NCBI RefSeq assembly: GCF_963662255.1
Contig: NC_085047.1
Location: 94,619,619-94,683,618, forward strand
DNA: 64,000 nucleotides
Source of the DNA: Cinclus cinclus
Taxonomy: Eukaryota; Chordata; Aves; Passeriformes; Cinclidae
Direction of reading: 5' to 3'
Shown here: positions 54,430 to 64,000 of the stretch, one piece after another
Numbering within the stretch: the stretch's first letter is position 1
Layout: every line of letters begins with the position of its first letter
Program-made: the position numbers and the translations under genes
Notes under the pieces: model-generated
What the model was told of the DNA's origin: nothing
Seen by the model: only the letters and a program-made list of their open reading frames with translations
The model's database searches: none

Positions 54430-57400
54430 CTGTAAGGAAAGAAGAAAGAACCTACCATGAGCTACAAAATCACATTTTGGGTATTAACTACTGACAGAAA
54501 TCTGTGGGGGAAAAACAACTCAACAGTATTAAAAACTGCTGTTGTTAAATAATTAGATGGTCAGAAGTTTCCAGGATATTCACCACCAAAAAACAAATGG
54601 AAAAAAAATCCTGCTCACTTGTAACCAAGTAATTCTTTTGTGTTTAAGGACTTTAATGCTGTTTTTGACTGTTAAACATCCATTAAACACCAAATTATGG
54701 TGGTTTTTACTCTTCTGACTACATGTATATTATTCTGTATCATAGAAATATGAGATCTCTGAATGATATAATCCACATGAGGCTAAATGGACCATAACAG
54801 AGTCTGGTACCTGGGTCTTCAGCTAAGAACAAAAGAAGATGAGGAACTTCCTCTGGCATTGGATAAAAATATTAAACCTTCAGAAGAGTCACAAAGAAGC
54901 AAAATGTTGCTAAGCTTTGAAATAAGGAAAAAAAAGTTTCCAGTATGCTAAAAAATGTATTTCTCCTTTCTGCTTTACTATGGAATTGGTGTATTGTGGT
55001 CAAAACCAACTTCCTCAGTAGCCACAGTTTTCTACCCAGTGAAGATCTTCAGTATTTGAAAAGCAGCCCACATAAAGATCATGAGGGAAAATGAAAAAGA
55101 AATACAGTATTTTTTTGATACCACCCTGAGGTATAAAATGCGGTCTGGATTTTGTGCTATCTACAGGTTACCTAAATATATATTTTTATCAATATAAAAA
55201 ATTTATAATTATGTTCATCTGTGAAGAATGTTGTTCCAAATTATGCATTTTAATTACAGTGCATTTCTTGTCTGTTTATAGTGCTCAAAGGTGAGCTACA
55301 AATAATTTATAGCACAGAAATTTGTTTTCAGCCAAGTGTTAGGACAGTTATTGTAGATTTGTAGAAGTGGTATTTTACTTGATATCACAAATATTGGAGA
55401 ACATATTGTTTTAGGCATTTATACGCACCCAAGTTTGGACAGACCTTACTGTGTGGTAATAATTATTTCTACATGATGTTAAAATAATCGTGTTTATTTA
55501 AGTAATTTTAAGTTGATTTATTTGCCCTGTATTTACTGCGTGTAATGATTTGCCTAAGAGGTAAAATTCAATGATCCCTTTTCTCCTGGGGAAAAGCAGG
55601 CACATGTGAAATATTATTCAGACTAAGCACACTTGAACAAGCAGTACACAAGCCGTATATGCTGACTTTTTACTATGTTTACAAGTGGCTGTAAAAGACA
55701 AACGGTGACAGTTTATCCTAAAAACTCGAAGCTAACTTTTCAAGAGTAATATTGCTTTCAAGAAAATTATGCTAAGCTATAACCTGACTATCTTTTGATA
55801 TAATTTCAAATTCCTTCTTAAGGATTGGGTGGATCATTCAAAACCTGAAGTCAGGAATGAAACTTGCAAATATATTAGTGGGCTTTTCTCTAAGTTCATC
55901 TAAACTGCAATTTACCTGCAACACCCCAAATAGTAATTTACCTGTGAAGGGAATCAATCATCCTTTTGGAAGGCAACCTCCATAATATCCGAGGCCAAGG
56001 GTCACCAGACGCACTACAGTCCAAATGCAGGATGCCACCATATGTTACATCTGTTCTCTGAGGAGAGCTCCCAGTGATCTTAGCATTAGATGCATGCTTC
56101 TTCACATGGAGTTGTACTGTTCTCCTGGCAGCTCCCACCATGTTAGCAGCAATGCACTCATAGGTCCCACTGTCCTTGGGGGAGACATTGCGAATGTAAA
56201 GAGTCCCATTGGGAAAAACAAATAAATTCCCATTGACAAACTGAGAAGGTCGGATTTGCATGCCATCAAAGACCACCCAGCGGATGTTGGGAGAAGGTGC
56301 TGCTTTGGCAGTGCAGTGGATGTTAATACTGCTACCAAGGGGCAAGGAAATGTTCTCTTGCTTTTCCTGCTGGATGATGGGGGGTAAGGCTGCAATGTGC
56401 AGCCTCACTGCAATGCTGTCAGCTCCTGCAGCATTGCTAGCTACACATTTGTAAACTCCTCGGTCTGAAAAAGTTGCTTGCTTGATAGACAAGGTTCGAT
56501 TTTCATGAAGCATTATCCTGCTTTCTGTGGTTGTGACTGTCTGCAAAATCTTCCTATCTGGGAAAATCCATGAAATTAGTGGGCTTGGAGTCCCATTAGC
56601 CTGACATTCCATTGCTATGGTCTCTCCAAAGTAGACCGTGACATCTCGATAGCGGGAAAGTAAAATTTTGGGCTGGTGGGCTACAACTGTGAGCACAACA
56701 ATCATTTTATCTATTCCATGCAGGTTCTGAGCTGTGCATAAATACTGCCCACGATCCTGAAGCTGAGCATTTCGAATAAGGAGAGTACCATTTTTCCAGA
56801 CTTCAAACCTTTGTAACTTGCTGCTGGCTGTCATTAGAGCTCCTGTGAAGGTGAGAGGAGAGAAAAGTCATAGGGTTTAAAATGTACATTATTGCAATAA
56901 AGAAGTCTTAAGTGAGATTTTAGGTTTACTCAACACCAATTGCAGCTTCAGAAGGCCCACATGACATTTGCTGACACTCTCCATAGCTCAAATTAGTCTT
57001 TGTTTCTATTGCAGCTAACCACTAGCTTGTAAACGTGGACAGCGTGGAAATTTTTGAAGGCCTTATGTTTCAGGATCCCTCTTAAATCTATGTAATTTTT
57101 CTGTTCCTTTTGCATATGGGGATGACACACACATCAATATTTAAGGTAGCAATGTTAACAAACTCATACTCACAAGTATTGCTGTAATAAATTATAATTG
57201 CTGTGAATAAGCAGAGTTGGCTGCTTTTCAGAGGTAAAAATTGCACTTCAAAAATGAACTCATTAAATGGTAGAAGTTTTCTTTTACTACAAGAAACACT
57301 GCAAATCTATTATTATTTGTAAGGGTTAATTGCAATTAATAATTTTTTCTACAATGATTATAAGTGACAGGAAGTATTTTTCAGTATTTTGAACTACTCC

Positions 57401-60400
57401 TGTGATCATGTTGCATTTCCTTCTACAAATGTGTAAGAACACATTTTTCTCTGTCTTACCTGTAGAGACTTTTGTCCAAGTAATAAAAGGCCTGGGCTCC
57501 CCAACTGCATCACAAGGGATAAAAGCATCAGTTTCAGCAAGGATGGATATGCTCTGAGATGCTTTAGTGATAATTTTAGGTCTTTCTCCGTGTATCCTAA
57601 AATTAGTGGAAGACTGAATTACAGTCAAATTGTGTGGAATAATGCCACCCATGTAAGGAAGAGATGGAAATTTTTGATGACGATGATGGACACTTTTAAA
57701 AGGATGAACTGTAGTGGTTATTTGTGGTTTTGTGTGCTGAGAGAGAAAGGCTGGAGGGGTGATTTTTAAAATCACTGGTGGTGATGTGGTTGTTGTGGCA
57801 TGTGGCATTGAAGGCACTGGAATAGCTGTAGCTTTCTGCACTGTAATCCCAGTAGGTAAGACCTGAGCAACCTTCTTCTCATTTGTGTCTTTGGGCACTA
57901 GTTGACTAGGAACATCTGGTTTAGGATGAGTATATAAGTGAGGGAATATCCTTGTTCTGTTGAAAAGGAATGGTATTCCAGAACTAGAGTAATAGGGGAT
58001 CCCTTGACTTGGTAGTCTCCCTGCTGTGCCTCTGTTATCTGGAACATGGTTATTTCCAAAAAATCTTGAATTACTATTATATCTGTTTTGACCCTGATTA
58101 CTGAACTTGCTTTCAGCTAATGGATTTGTCTTGTGAAATAGAGAGGCTTGTGTTGGGGTAGCTGTTTCTCTCTGGGAAGCAAAGGTTCTTCTGTCCTGGA
58201 TGGTGTGTGCTGCGTATGCTGTTATCTCTGGTTTGTTTGTGTAGTGAAGAGGCTGATGTGTTATAAAATAGTGAAGTGGGCTCTGTGTTGCAGGAAGCTT
58301 CACAGTGCCTCTTACTGGAATGTGCTTTGGAGGCACAACAGGTAGTCTTTGGTTTATGTTTATGCTTGGTATCATTCCAGCAGGTGGACGGGGAAGACTT
58401 GGATTTAGCAGTAAACTGTTGTTTGACTTGCTACTATACACATCTTCGAATTGCTTCTCGTTTGACTGTATGCTAATCCTGTTTTGGTTAGAGGAAGGAG
58501 TAGGGAGAACATTCTTTTTTGAGGTCATCACTATTTTGTCACCACCTGCTCCAACTTGTTTTGTTTCCGGGAACCTTTCTTGATTAAAGGCATTACTCTC
58601 TTTGGTGGTATAATGAAGAGAAGGATGTGAAGTGCTTGAAATGGAAGGGGGAAGAGTAACAAATTTTATAAATGGAATAAAAGCAGTGGATGTAATAGGA
58701 GGATTTTCAGTTGTCTGCAAATGATGAAACACATGCAACATAGATTCCTTCCTATCCAAGGAAGATGGCTCTGTCCCAGCCTGGGAAGTAACAGACTTTT
58801 TTGTCTCTCTGACTGGAAAAGTCTGAGTTTCTGCAGTGCTGAAAGAGGAGGATAAAGTAATTATCTCATTTTGCTGAGGTGGCTCAGCCTTTGCTGGTGT
58901 TTCTATAGATACTGTGGGCTTCCATGGCTCCTTTGAAACTGACAGGCCCCTAAAAACTTCGACTGTGCCAACAGGAATACTTAGGTCACTCATAGTGGGA
59001 TATGCCAGCTGGAATGTTCCTGCAGTTGGTTCATTAACCACAATTTCTAAGTCAAATAGGTTAGGCTCTTCTTGAGATTTTGGTTTTGTTGGTATTATTG
59101 AGCTGCTCTTATATGCAGGAGAAGTCGTTATGCTTGACTGTTCTGCCTTATGATCCATAGCTTTAGAATCTGCTTTTGCGTCCTTCTCTGCAGAGACACT
59201 GTTGAATGAGTGGTATGCTGGCACTTCACTTTGCTCTGGTTTCAGAGGTACACTTGACTCCTTTGTGGGAAGAGCATCATATACAGCATATGATGATAAA
59301 ACTGTGATGGGTGCAGTCACTGGAAGACCCAAGGTTTCAGGGCTAGTAGGGTATGTCACACTTTCAGCTTCACGTGGAGAAGTAGTAGGCCTAAAAGAGG
59401 AAGCTGTGATCACATCTCTGATTTTTGCCATTTTCTCTGTGACACCTGAATCAGGAATTAATGAAGGAGTGAATTTCATATGCTCATCTTTCCTAGCCTG
59501 CATTTTGATGTTTTTAAGATCAGGACTTTCAAGAGTTGCAGAAGTAGTTTTGGTAACAGCTCCAGTTTCAGGTGTCCTTGGAATTAAAGGCATTGTCTCT
59601 GTGGTTAAAACAACACGGGGCAAAGGCTTTGGTCTTTGTCGGATTCTGTTTGGCCTTCTCCTTCTCCCATAAGGTCTTTTTCTACCATGCTGAGTAATAA
59701 GTGAAGGCATGGTCTTTCTATATGGAGTTGTCGTGGCCACAGTGGTCAATCTACTGATGGAAGAAGCAGTTTCTAACCCCTCTGTTGTTTTACGAGGAGC
59801 ATTAGCACTATGCAAAATGAATATGGGACCTTGTTTTGGAATAGCCAGGCTTCTATGTTCCTCTCTCTGAGAACTGTCTGCATAACTGCTGGACGTGCTT
59901 TCTTGAGTCACTGTATTCCTGTGGGTTTCAGGTTCTTCTTTGCTCTGAGCCCTGATGGGTGTGAGAGCTGGAAAACTGTTACTTAAGTCTGTCGTTTTTG
60001 TATGACTTGTGGGTATTTTTTTGTGCAGATACCTTGCATCATTGCTCTTTTCTCTAACAAATGGAAAAGTAGATGAAGGAACAGTAGTAGTGCCTACAGA
60101 ATCTGTCGGGATGATCTCATCAAACTGAGAAGGTGCCGAAGTTATGGTGTCAACACTAATTGGGCCCACTTCATTTAACTTCAAGCTTGTCTCCAAGGCG
60201 CTATGAAGACCCACAGTCTGAGACTCAGAAAGGAGAGTAGCATCAAGTGGTAGCTCAGAAAAAGTAGAATTTCCTTCAGATACAGAAGATACAATTTTAT
60301 CCACATTTTCCACTGTGAATAAACTGCTCTGAACATTAGGAAAGTTTGTCACAATTTGTTTGGCTAGAGGTTCTTTAGTAAGGGCAACTGAATCATCCGT

Positions 60401-62442
60401 CCTGACAGCAAGATGCTGCTCCCCTTGCAGTTGTGGAGTTGCAGAGACAGGAGTCAAAGACGGACCTGATAAAGCAATTTCTGCTGTGTCTATACTTGCA
60501 GGTGTTTCTAAAGCCTGGTGGCTGAAGAACAGTTCAGTTTCCGACCTTATTAATACAGACTGGACTGAAAACACTTCTGTGTTCTGTGAAACAGTGACTG
60601 AGAATTGCTCATCTTCACCCACAGGTGATGCATCAGCAGAGGAATCCACCACATCAGCTCCTGTCTCTGAAGGCAGAGGGCTGGCTAAGGGATAAGGGGC
60701 GGGAGTAGTTTTCTGCATGACTGATGGCAGTGAAGTAGTTACAGAGACGGATGTAGCTGCTGTTGTTCTAGGAAGATTCTTCCCACGGACTTTTGCCAAA
60801 ATATCAGCCCAATGCTGTGGATTAATCTGTTTGCTTGCCACATTAATTCTCCTTCGGGATTCAAATACTCTCCGGCCTTCTGCAACATTGCTGTCTTGGG
60901 TTCCATCAGTACTTTTCCAGATTTTCATTTTCCTTCTGCCCTTCTTCCCCTTTTTGATTTGAGCCTCTGGCACTTGATCACTTTTCTGTTTAAAAGGTAT
61001 TTCCCAGTCTTTTAGGTGGCTCTTTCTTCGTGGGAACTCCTCCACCTGTCCTGCTCCTGATCCCTCTTCATCATCGATGACCTGCCCTCTTCTTTTTGAT
61101 AAACCTTTTGAGCCCGGGCGCTTCTTTAGTCTTACTCGTTTAAATGACCTGTCAGACACCATTTTATTTACCGTGACCCTTACAACAAACTGATCTGATC
61201 CCTGCTGATTGACAGCCACACATCTGTAATGGCCACTATCAGTGACATGGCTCCTTGGAATAAGCAAAGTACCATTGGGCAGCATATAGGCTTTTGAAGA
61301 GTTTGATAAATCATTGAGTACCTGACTGTTTGGAAGAATCCAGCTCAACTGGGGGTCTGGGATGGCAATTGCATTGCATGGCAAAGCTATTGTATCTCCA
61401 ACATTTTTTTCAACTCTCACTACATCCGAATCAGCTACCTGAATAGCTGCAGGCTGCACAACAAGTCTGTAAGCCATTACATCCACATCATCTCTCACTT
61501 GGGCAATGCATTTGTACACACCTCCATCAGTGTAACTCACTGGTTTGATTATTAGTTGGCCACTACTGAGAACAGAAAACCTACTGTCTTTCTCATTAAA
61601 AGGCGCCTGCAGTTTAGTTCCATCTTGAAAAAGCCACTGAATGGAGGGGCTCTCAGAAGCTTTCACACTGCAGCTCAGCTGACACTCTGACCCTTCCACC
61701 ACACTCTGTGCTTTCCTTGTACTCTGATTTTGCTCTATCATTACCCAGTTTCTCTGCTGCCTGGCGGTTTTGGTATGAATTGTCTGAGAAAACACAGTAA
61801 AAAAAGACAGAACCACTTTTTTCCCTGTACTCTGACGCCTGTTTAATTGGATATTTATAAGAGGCTGCATCACCCAGGAAGGTTCAGACAGTATTTGAGC
61901 TTTTACACCTGTGTAGTAAAGAGCATCATAATCTGAGCCTTGCCTGTACTGATAGCTTATTTTAGGCTCTTTTCTGAGCATAAATTCCCTCTGTAATTTG
62001 ACAGGTACTTCACTGTAGTAAGCTATAAGCTTCCATAATTTTTCATAGTTTTCTCGATTCATTGGACATTCAAAATCCAGTGCAATTGTGGCATTTATAT
62101 CTATCTCCTGACTCTGGATTTGATTCCACTGAATTTTGGTAGAACCTGTTGGTTTTTTGATTTCACAGTTCAGGTGGACTATATTGCCATGCTCATCAGT
62201 CATATTTAGAGCAATGTTCCATGGTGATGACAGAAGTTCTTCCAGAGGGAGTTCGTAACTGTCACCATCTTCCTCATCTTGAGTACTGCTATTTTGCCTC
62301 AGTGAGGACTGAATGAAAGGCTTCCTACAGGAAATATCTTTCAAGTTTTGAAGATCTTCTTTTTGCAGTTGTTTTGGGCTGCTGCACTTAGCACACAGCT
62401 GTCCCCCTTCATAGGCTTTGTCCTTTTTGCATTTTAAAACAC
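52518..62442 (-). CDS. MXRA5: MXRA5 (adlican), 3' part of gene, three terminal coding exons, 5' end outside window
   Basis: The coding sequence joins 62442-57460, 56842-55942 and 54429-52518 on the minus strand. MXRA5 is a large secreted extracellular-matrix protein with an N-terminal leucine-rich-repeat block and many C2-type Ig domains, linked to matrix remodelling; its biochemical partners are poorly known. The window encodes about 2,600 residues. They begin inside the LRR C-terminal cap (Cys-rich stretch with motif YEGGQLCAKCSSPKQLQK) and end with the family-typical tail SDSKTTYIHIF. After the cap come a juxta-LRR segment, two Ig domains, a ~1,190-residue Ser/Thr/Pro-rich linker and ten Ig domains, giving twelve canonical Ig domains, the number I recall for human MXRA5. 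The C-terminal Ig block matches my memory of the human protein nearly throughout. No frameshift or internal stop is seen. Human MXRA5 is about 2,828 residues, so roughly 200-250 residues (signal peptide and LRRs) should lie past position 64000. The identity is firm; an exact length comparison needs an alignment. Confidence 0.95.
54430..55941 (-). other. MXRA5: MXRA5 last intron (1,512 nt)
   Basis: A GT-AG intron between the Ig exons; it begins gtaaattac and ends in a long pyrimidine tract plus cttacag. The sequence is AT-rich. I see no CR1 copy, gene or structured repeat inside it. Confidence 0.93.
55942..56842 (-). CDS. MXRA5: MXRA5 penultimate coding exon (901 nt), Ig domains
   Basis: The acceptor is ctctcaccttcacag before 56842. 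The exon starts with GA, which completes a Gly codon with the last G of the preceding exon (reading VSTG then ALMTASSK). The donor is CACAG|GTAAAT, with the last base at 55942; two bases (AG) are left to form Ser with the next exon. The 301 codons, counting split ones, cover the second half of Ig domain 3 (Cys in YLCTAQNLHG), complete Ig domain 4 (IAMECQANG, YKCVASNAAG), complete Ig domain 5 (INIHCTAKA, YECIAANMVG) and the first half of Ig domain 6 (LHLDCSASGDPWPRILW). Each domain carries the NGTL or NRTL motif, an N-glycosylation sequon in the E-F region, typical of the family. Both splice sites cut through the middle of Ig domains rather than between them. Confidence 0.95.
56843..57459 (-). 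other. MXRA5: MXRA5 intron between giant exon and Ig exon (617 nt)
   Basis: A GT-AG intron that begins gtaagacag and ends ctctcaccttcacag. It is phase 1. The giant exon's frame reads on into it for about 40 codons before meeting a stop at 57326. The sequence is unique-looking, with no recognisable repeat. Confidence 0.93.
57460..62442 (-). CDS. MXRA5: MXRA5 giant internal exon (4,983 nt)
   Basis: The acceptor is a T-rich tract ending in ttttttgcag, with the exon starting at 62442 (two bases completing a split codon). The donor is ACAG|GTAAGACAG, with the last exon base at 57460, leaving a phase-1 codon. It encodes about 1,660 residues. In order, with genomic spans: the LRR C-cap tail (62442 to ~62320), the juxta-LRR segment (~62270-61730), Ig domain 1 (~61717-61453, Cys pair within QLSCSV and YKCIAQ), Ig domain 2 (~61450-61168, LPCNAI and YRCVAV), the long Ser/Thr/Pro-rich linker (~61165-57600), and the first half of Ig domain 3 (FIPCDAVGEPRPFITW) just before the donor. 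The linker is rich in basic clusters near its start (61150-60790) and again at ~59690-59617. Very long exons are rare in vertebrate genes, but MXRA5 is known for one, so this supports the identification. The ATG at 62455 is intronic and is not the start. Confidence 0.95.
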
Positions 62443-64000
62443 CTGCAAAAAACAAAGGAAGAAAAATAAAAGGGAAAACACAATATAAATAAGCTGAAAA
62501 ATTCTTTTTTAGAGTTAGACAACTCTCAAAAGTATGACATAAAGTTCATGAGGATTGAATTATGTCACATGACACGTAAGGCAAGACTTGTAGAATGGCA
62601 CCTCTTTGTTTTACAGCTGAATGTTCACCCAATTCTCAATCTGACCATGACTTCTTCTGACTTTTAATTGAGAGGACTGAATATTCCATCCTTCTGAAAT
62701 TTAGATTCACTGCCCCTGAATTAAATGCCTAGAAACTAAAGTGTGAAGGGCAACATTTAAATTAGTAACAAACTACTCTGTGTTAAAAAGTCTGCATTTG
62801 TACAGTGACAGCCTAACTTGTGGACCTGATGTGAAAAGGAATGGGACCTTTCAGCTTTCAAAAATACAGCATTTACCAGAGAAAAGCTGGACTTGCTCGT
62901 TAAATAATCCAGGAAGCTTTTTATTTCTCTCTATTGATTAAGAACAGTATTGGCAGTCCACAAAACATTTCATTGTAGGAATTAAAATGAGCTGACTAGT
63001 TCTTGTACTTACAAGCACTTTCCCATTAGTAGGAAAAAAGTACCACTTCTTCCCTGACCTCTGAAACAACTGTAAACTTTGTAATAACACAAAAAAGGCT
63101 AAAACAGAGAAAGAGAGCTAGACCAGGAAATTAGTCTTGATTCCTCTCTTCTGTCAATGAACTGTTGTCAGCAAAGTAACAATCACATATTTATTACATT
63201 GTTCTGCTCACCCAAATGTTAAATACAACCTTAGGTGTTTAGTTTGGAAGCATATAGTAAATAAAATGTATTACAGTTATTCTAGGAATAAGTAACAATG
63301 TAAAAATGAGGAATCTTGGAATGAATGAGCAATATACCAGTGGGTTATAAAGCAAAATGTCATGAGAAATGGAAATGCACAGCAAATTTTCATACCATTA
63401 TTTTAATTGAAAATATATGCTTTACTAGTCTGAAACATCAATGTTCTTGAACAGGTGTTAAAGATGGAATGCATACATATATATATCTGCAGTTTATCAC
63501 TTGCAGATTCAAACAGGATTTTTCAAAGATGAGGAAAAAATTGGCCCACAATCAACTTGGTAGCGGCTACACTAGTCTGAAGAAATTTAATAACTCTTCC
63601 TGGACAGAATTCCCAAAGAAGTTAATGTTATAGTCATATACAGATACAAAATCTGTCGTACATGAAAATGGCATGGATAAATTACTCCTCTGTCCAAAAA
63701 ATTACTACTGTTTTAGTGTAAAGAGGTAACCTAACTGAATAAAAATGCATGCAAGCCAACACTGCACTAAGGAAGGAATGTTCAGCTAATATCTCATTAT
63801 TATAACTTACAGTAAAACTTAAGTACGCCCATTACACAGACACACGTAATTTTGGATCAAGAACAGAATGTAAGAATATTAAAATGTAAGCTAGTGAAAT
63901 ACAGTATTTCACTTAGATGACTCAAGTATCTATTTAGTCAGGAAGATTTATATTACTCATTCAAGCATTGCACATTCTTAAAAAGCACTGTCAAGTGCAA
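62443..64000 (-). other. MXRA5: MXRA5 intron upstream of the giant exon, partial
   Basis: Everything right of 62442 is inferred to be intron, because the acceptor at 62443 is clear and the coding frame upstream of it is closed. The donor and the LRR exons are not in the window. I see no gene or CR1 copy here, only AT-rich sequence with a short TA run near 63478. Confidence 0.85.

Noticed and set aside
59202..59672. 156-codon plus-strand frame opposite the MXRA5 linker
   Set aside because: It is the antisense shadow of the Ser/Thr/Pro-rich coding sequence, whose composition removes stop codons from the other strand. It has no independent signals.
60360..60695. 111-codon plus-strand frame, Ser/Val-rich
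   Set aside because: Antisense shadow of the same MXRA5 exon.
62443..62455. ATG at 62455 as the start of a 1,709-residue protein
   Set aside because: It lies in the pyrimidine tract and acceptor of an intron. The protein continues into upstream exons that encode the LRRs.
1..64000. CRISPR arrays, operons, tRNA or rRNA genes
   Set aside because: No regularly spaced repeats, no bacterial gene organisation and no cloverleaf or rRNA sequence were seen.

Overview
This is vertebrate, almost certainly avian, nuclear DNA. The window is AT-rich and gene-poor, with one multi-exon gene that has GT-AG introns. It carries several 5'-truncated CR1 LINEs, some ending in the degenerate ATTCTATG-type 3' repeat typical of bird CR1. 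An LTR-like block near 27.7-28.1 kb reminds me of songbird endogenous retroviral LTRs, which hints at a passerine, but this rests on memory alone.

The only gene I can support is MXRA5 (matrix-remodelling associated 5, adlican), on the minus strand at the right-hand end. Its last three coding exons lie at 62442-57460, 56842-55942 and 54429-52518. They are open, joined by consensus splice sites, and encode about 2,600 residues: the tail of the leucine-rich-repeat C-terminal cap, a juxta-LRR segment, two Ig domains, a very long Ser/Thr/Pro-rich linker with basic clusters and one glycosaminoglycan-attachment-like site, then ten Ig domains to the stop. The signal peptide and LRR exons lie beyond the right edge. 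A 3' UTR ending near 51.76 kb is plausible, because an AATAAA is followed on the transcript strand by a long U-rich tract.

The remaining ~51.7 kb (1-51.7 kb), downstream of MXRA5, looks intergenic. It holds CR1 copies at about 2.3, 4.3-4.9, 18.7-19.1, 19.1-19.9, 24.9-25.1 and 30.7-30.95 kb, a probable older CR1 at 16.2-16.5 kb, an LTR-like element at 27.7-28.1 kb, a few microsatellites and homopolymer tracts, a perfect 21-bp tandem duplication and two short inverted repeats. A 215-codon minus-strand ORF at 15.4-16.05 kb is the only other long open frame without an explanation. I see no rRNA, tRNA, CRISPR array or bacterial-type system, and no convincing new biological system. The most informative features are in MXRA5 itself.
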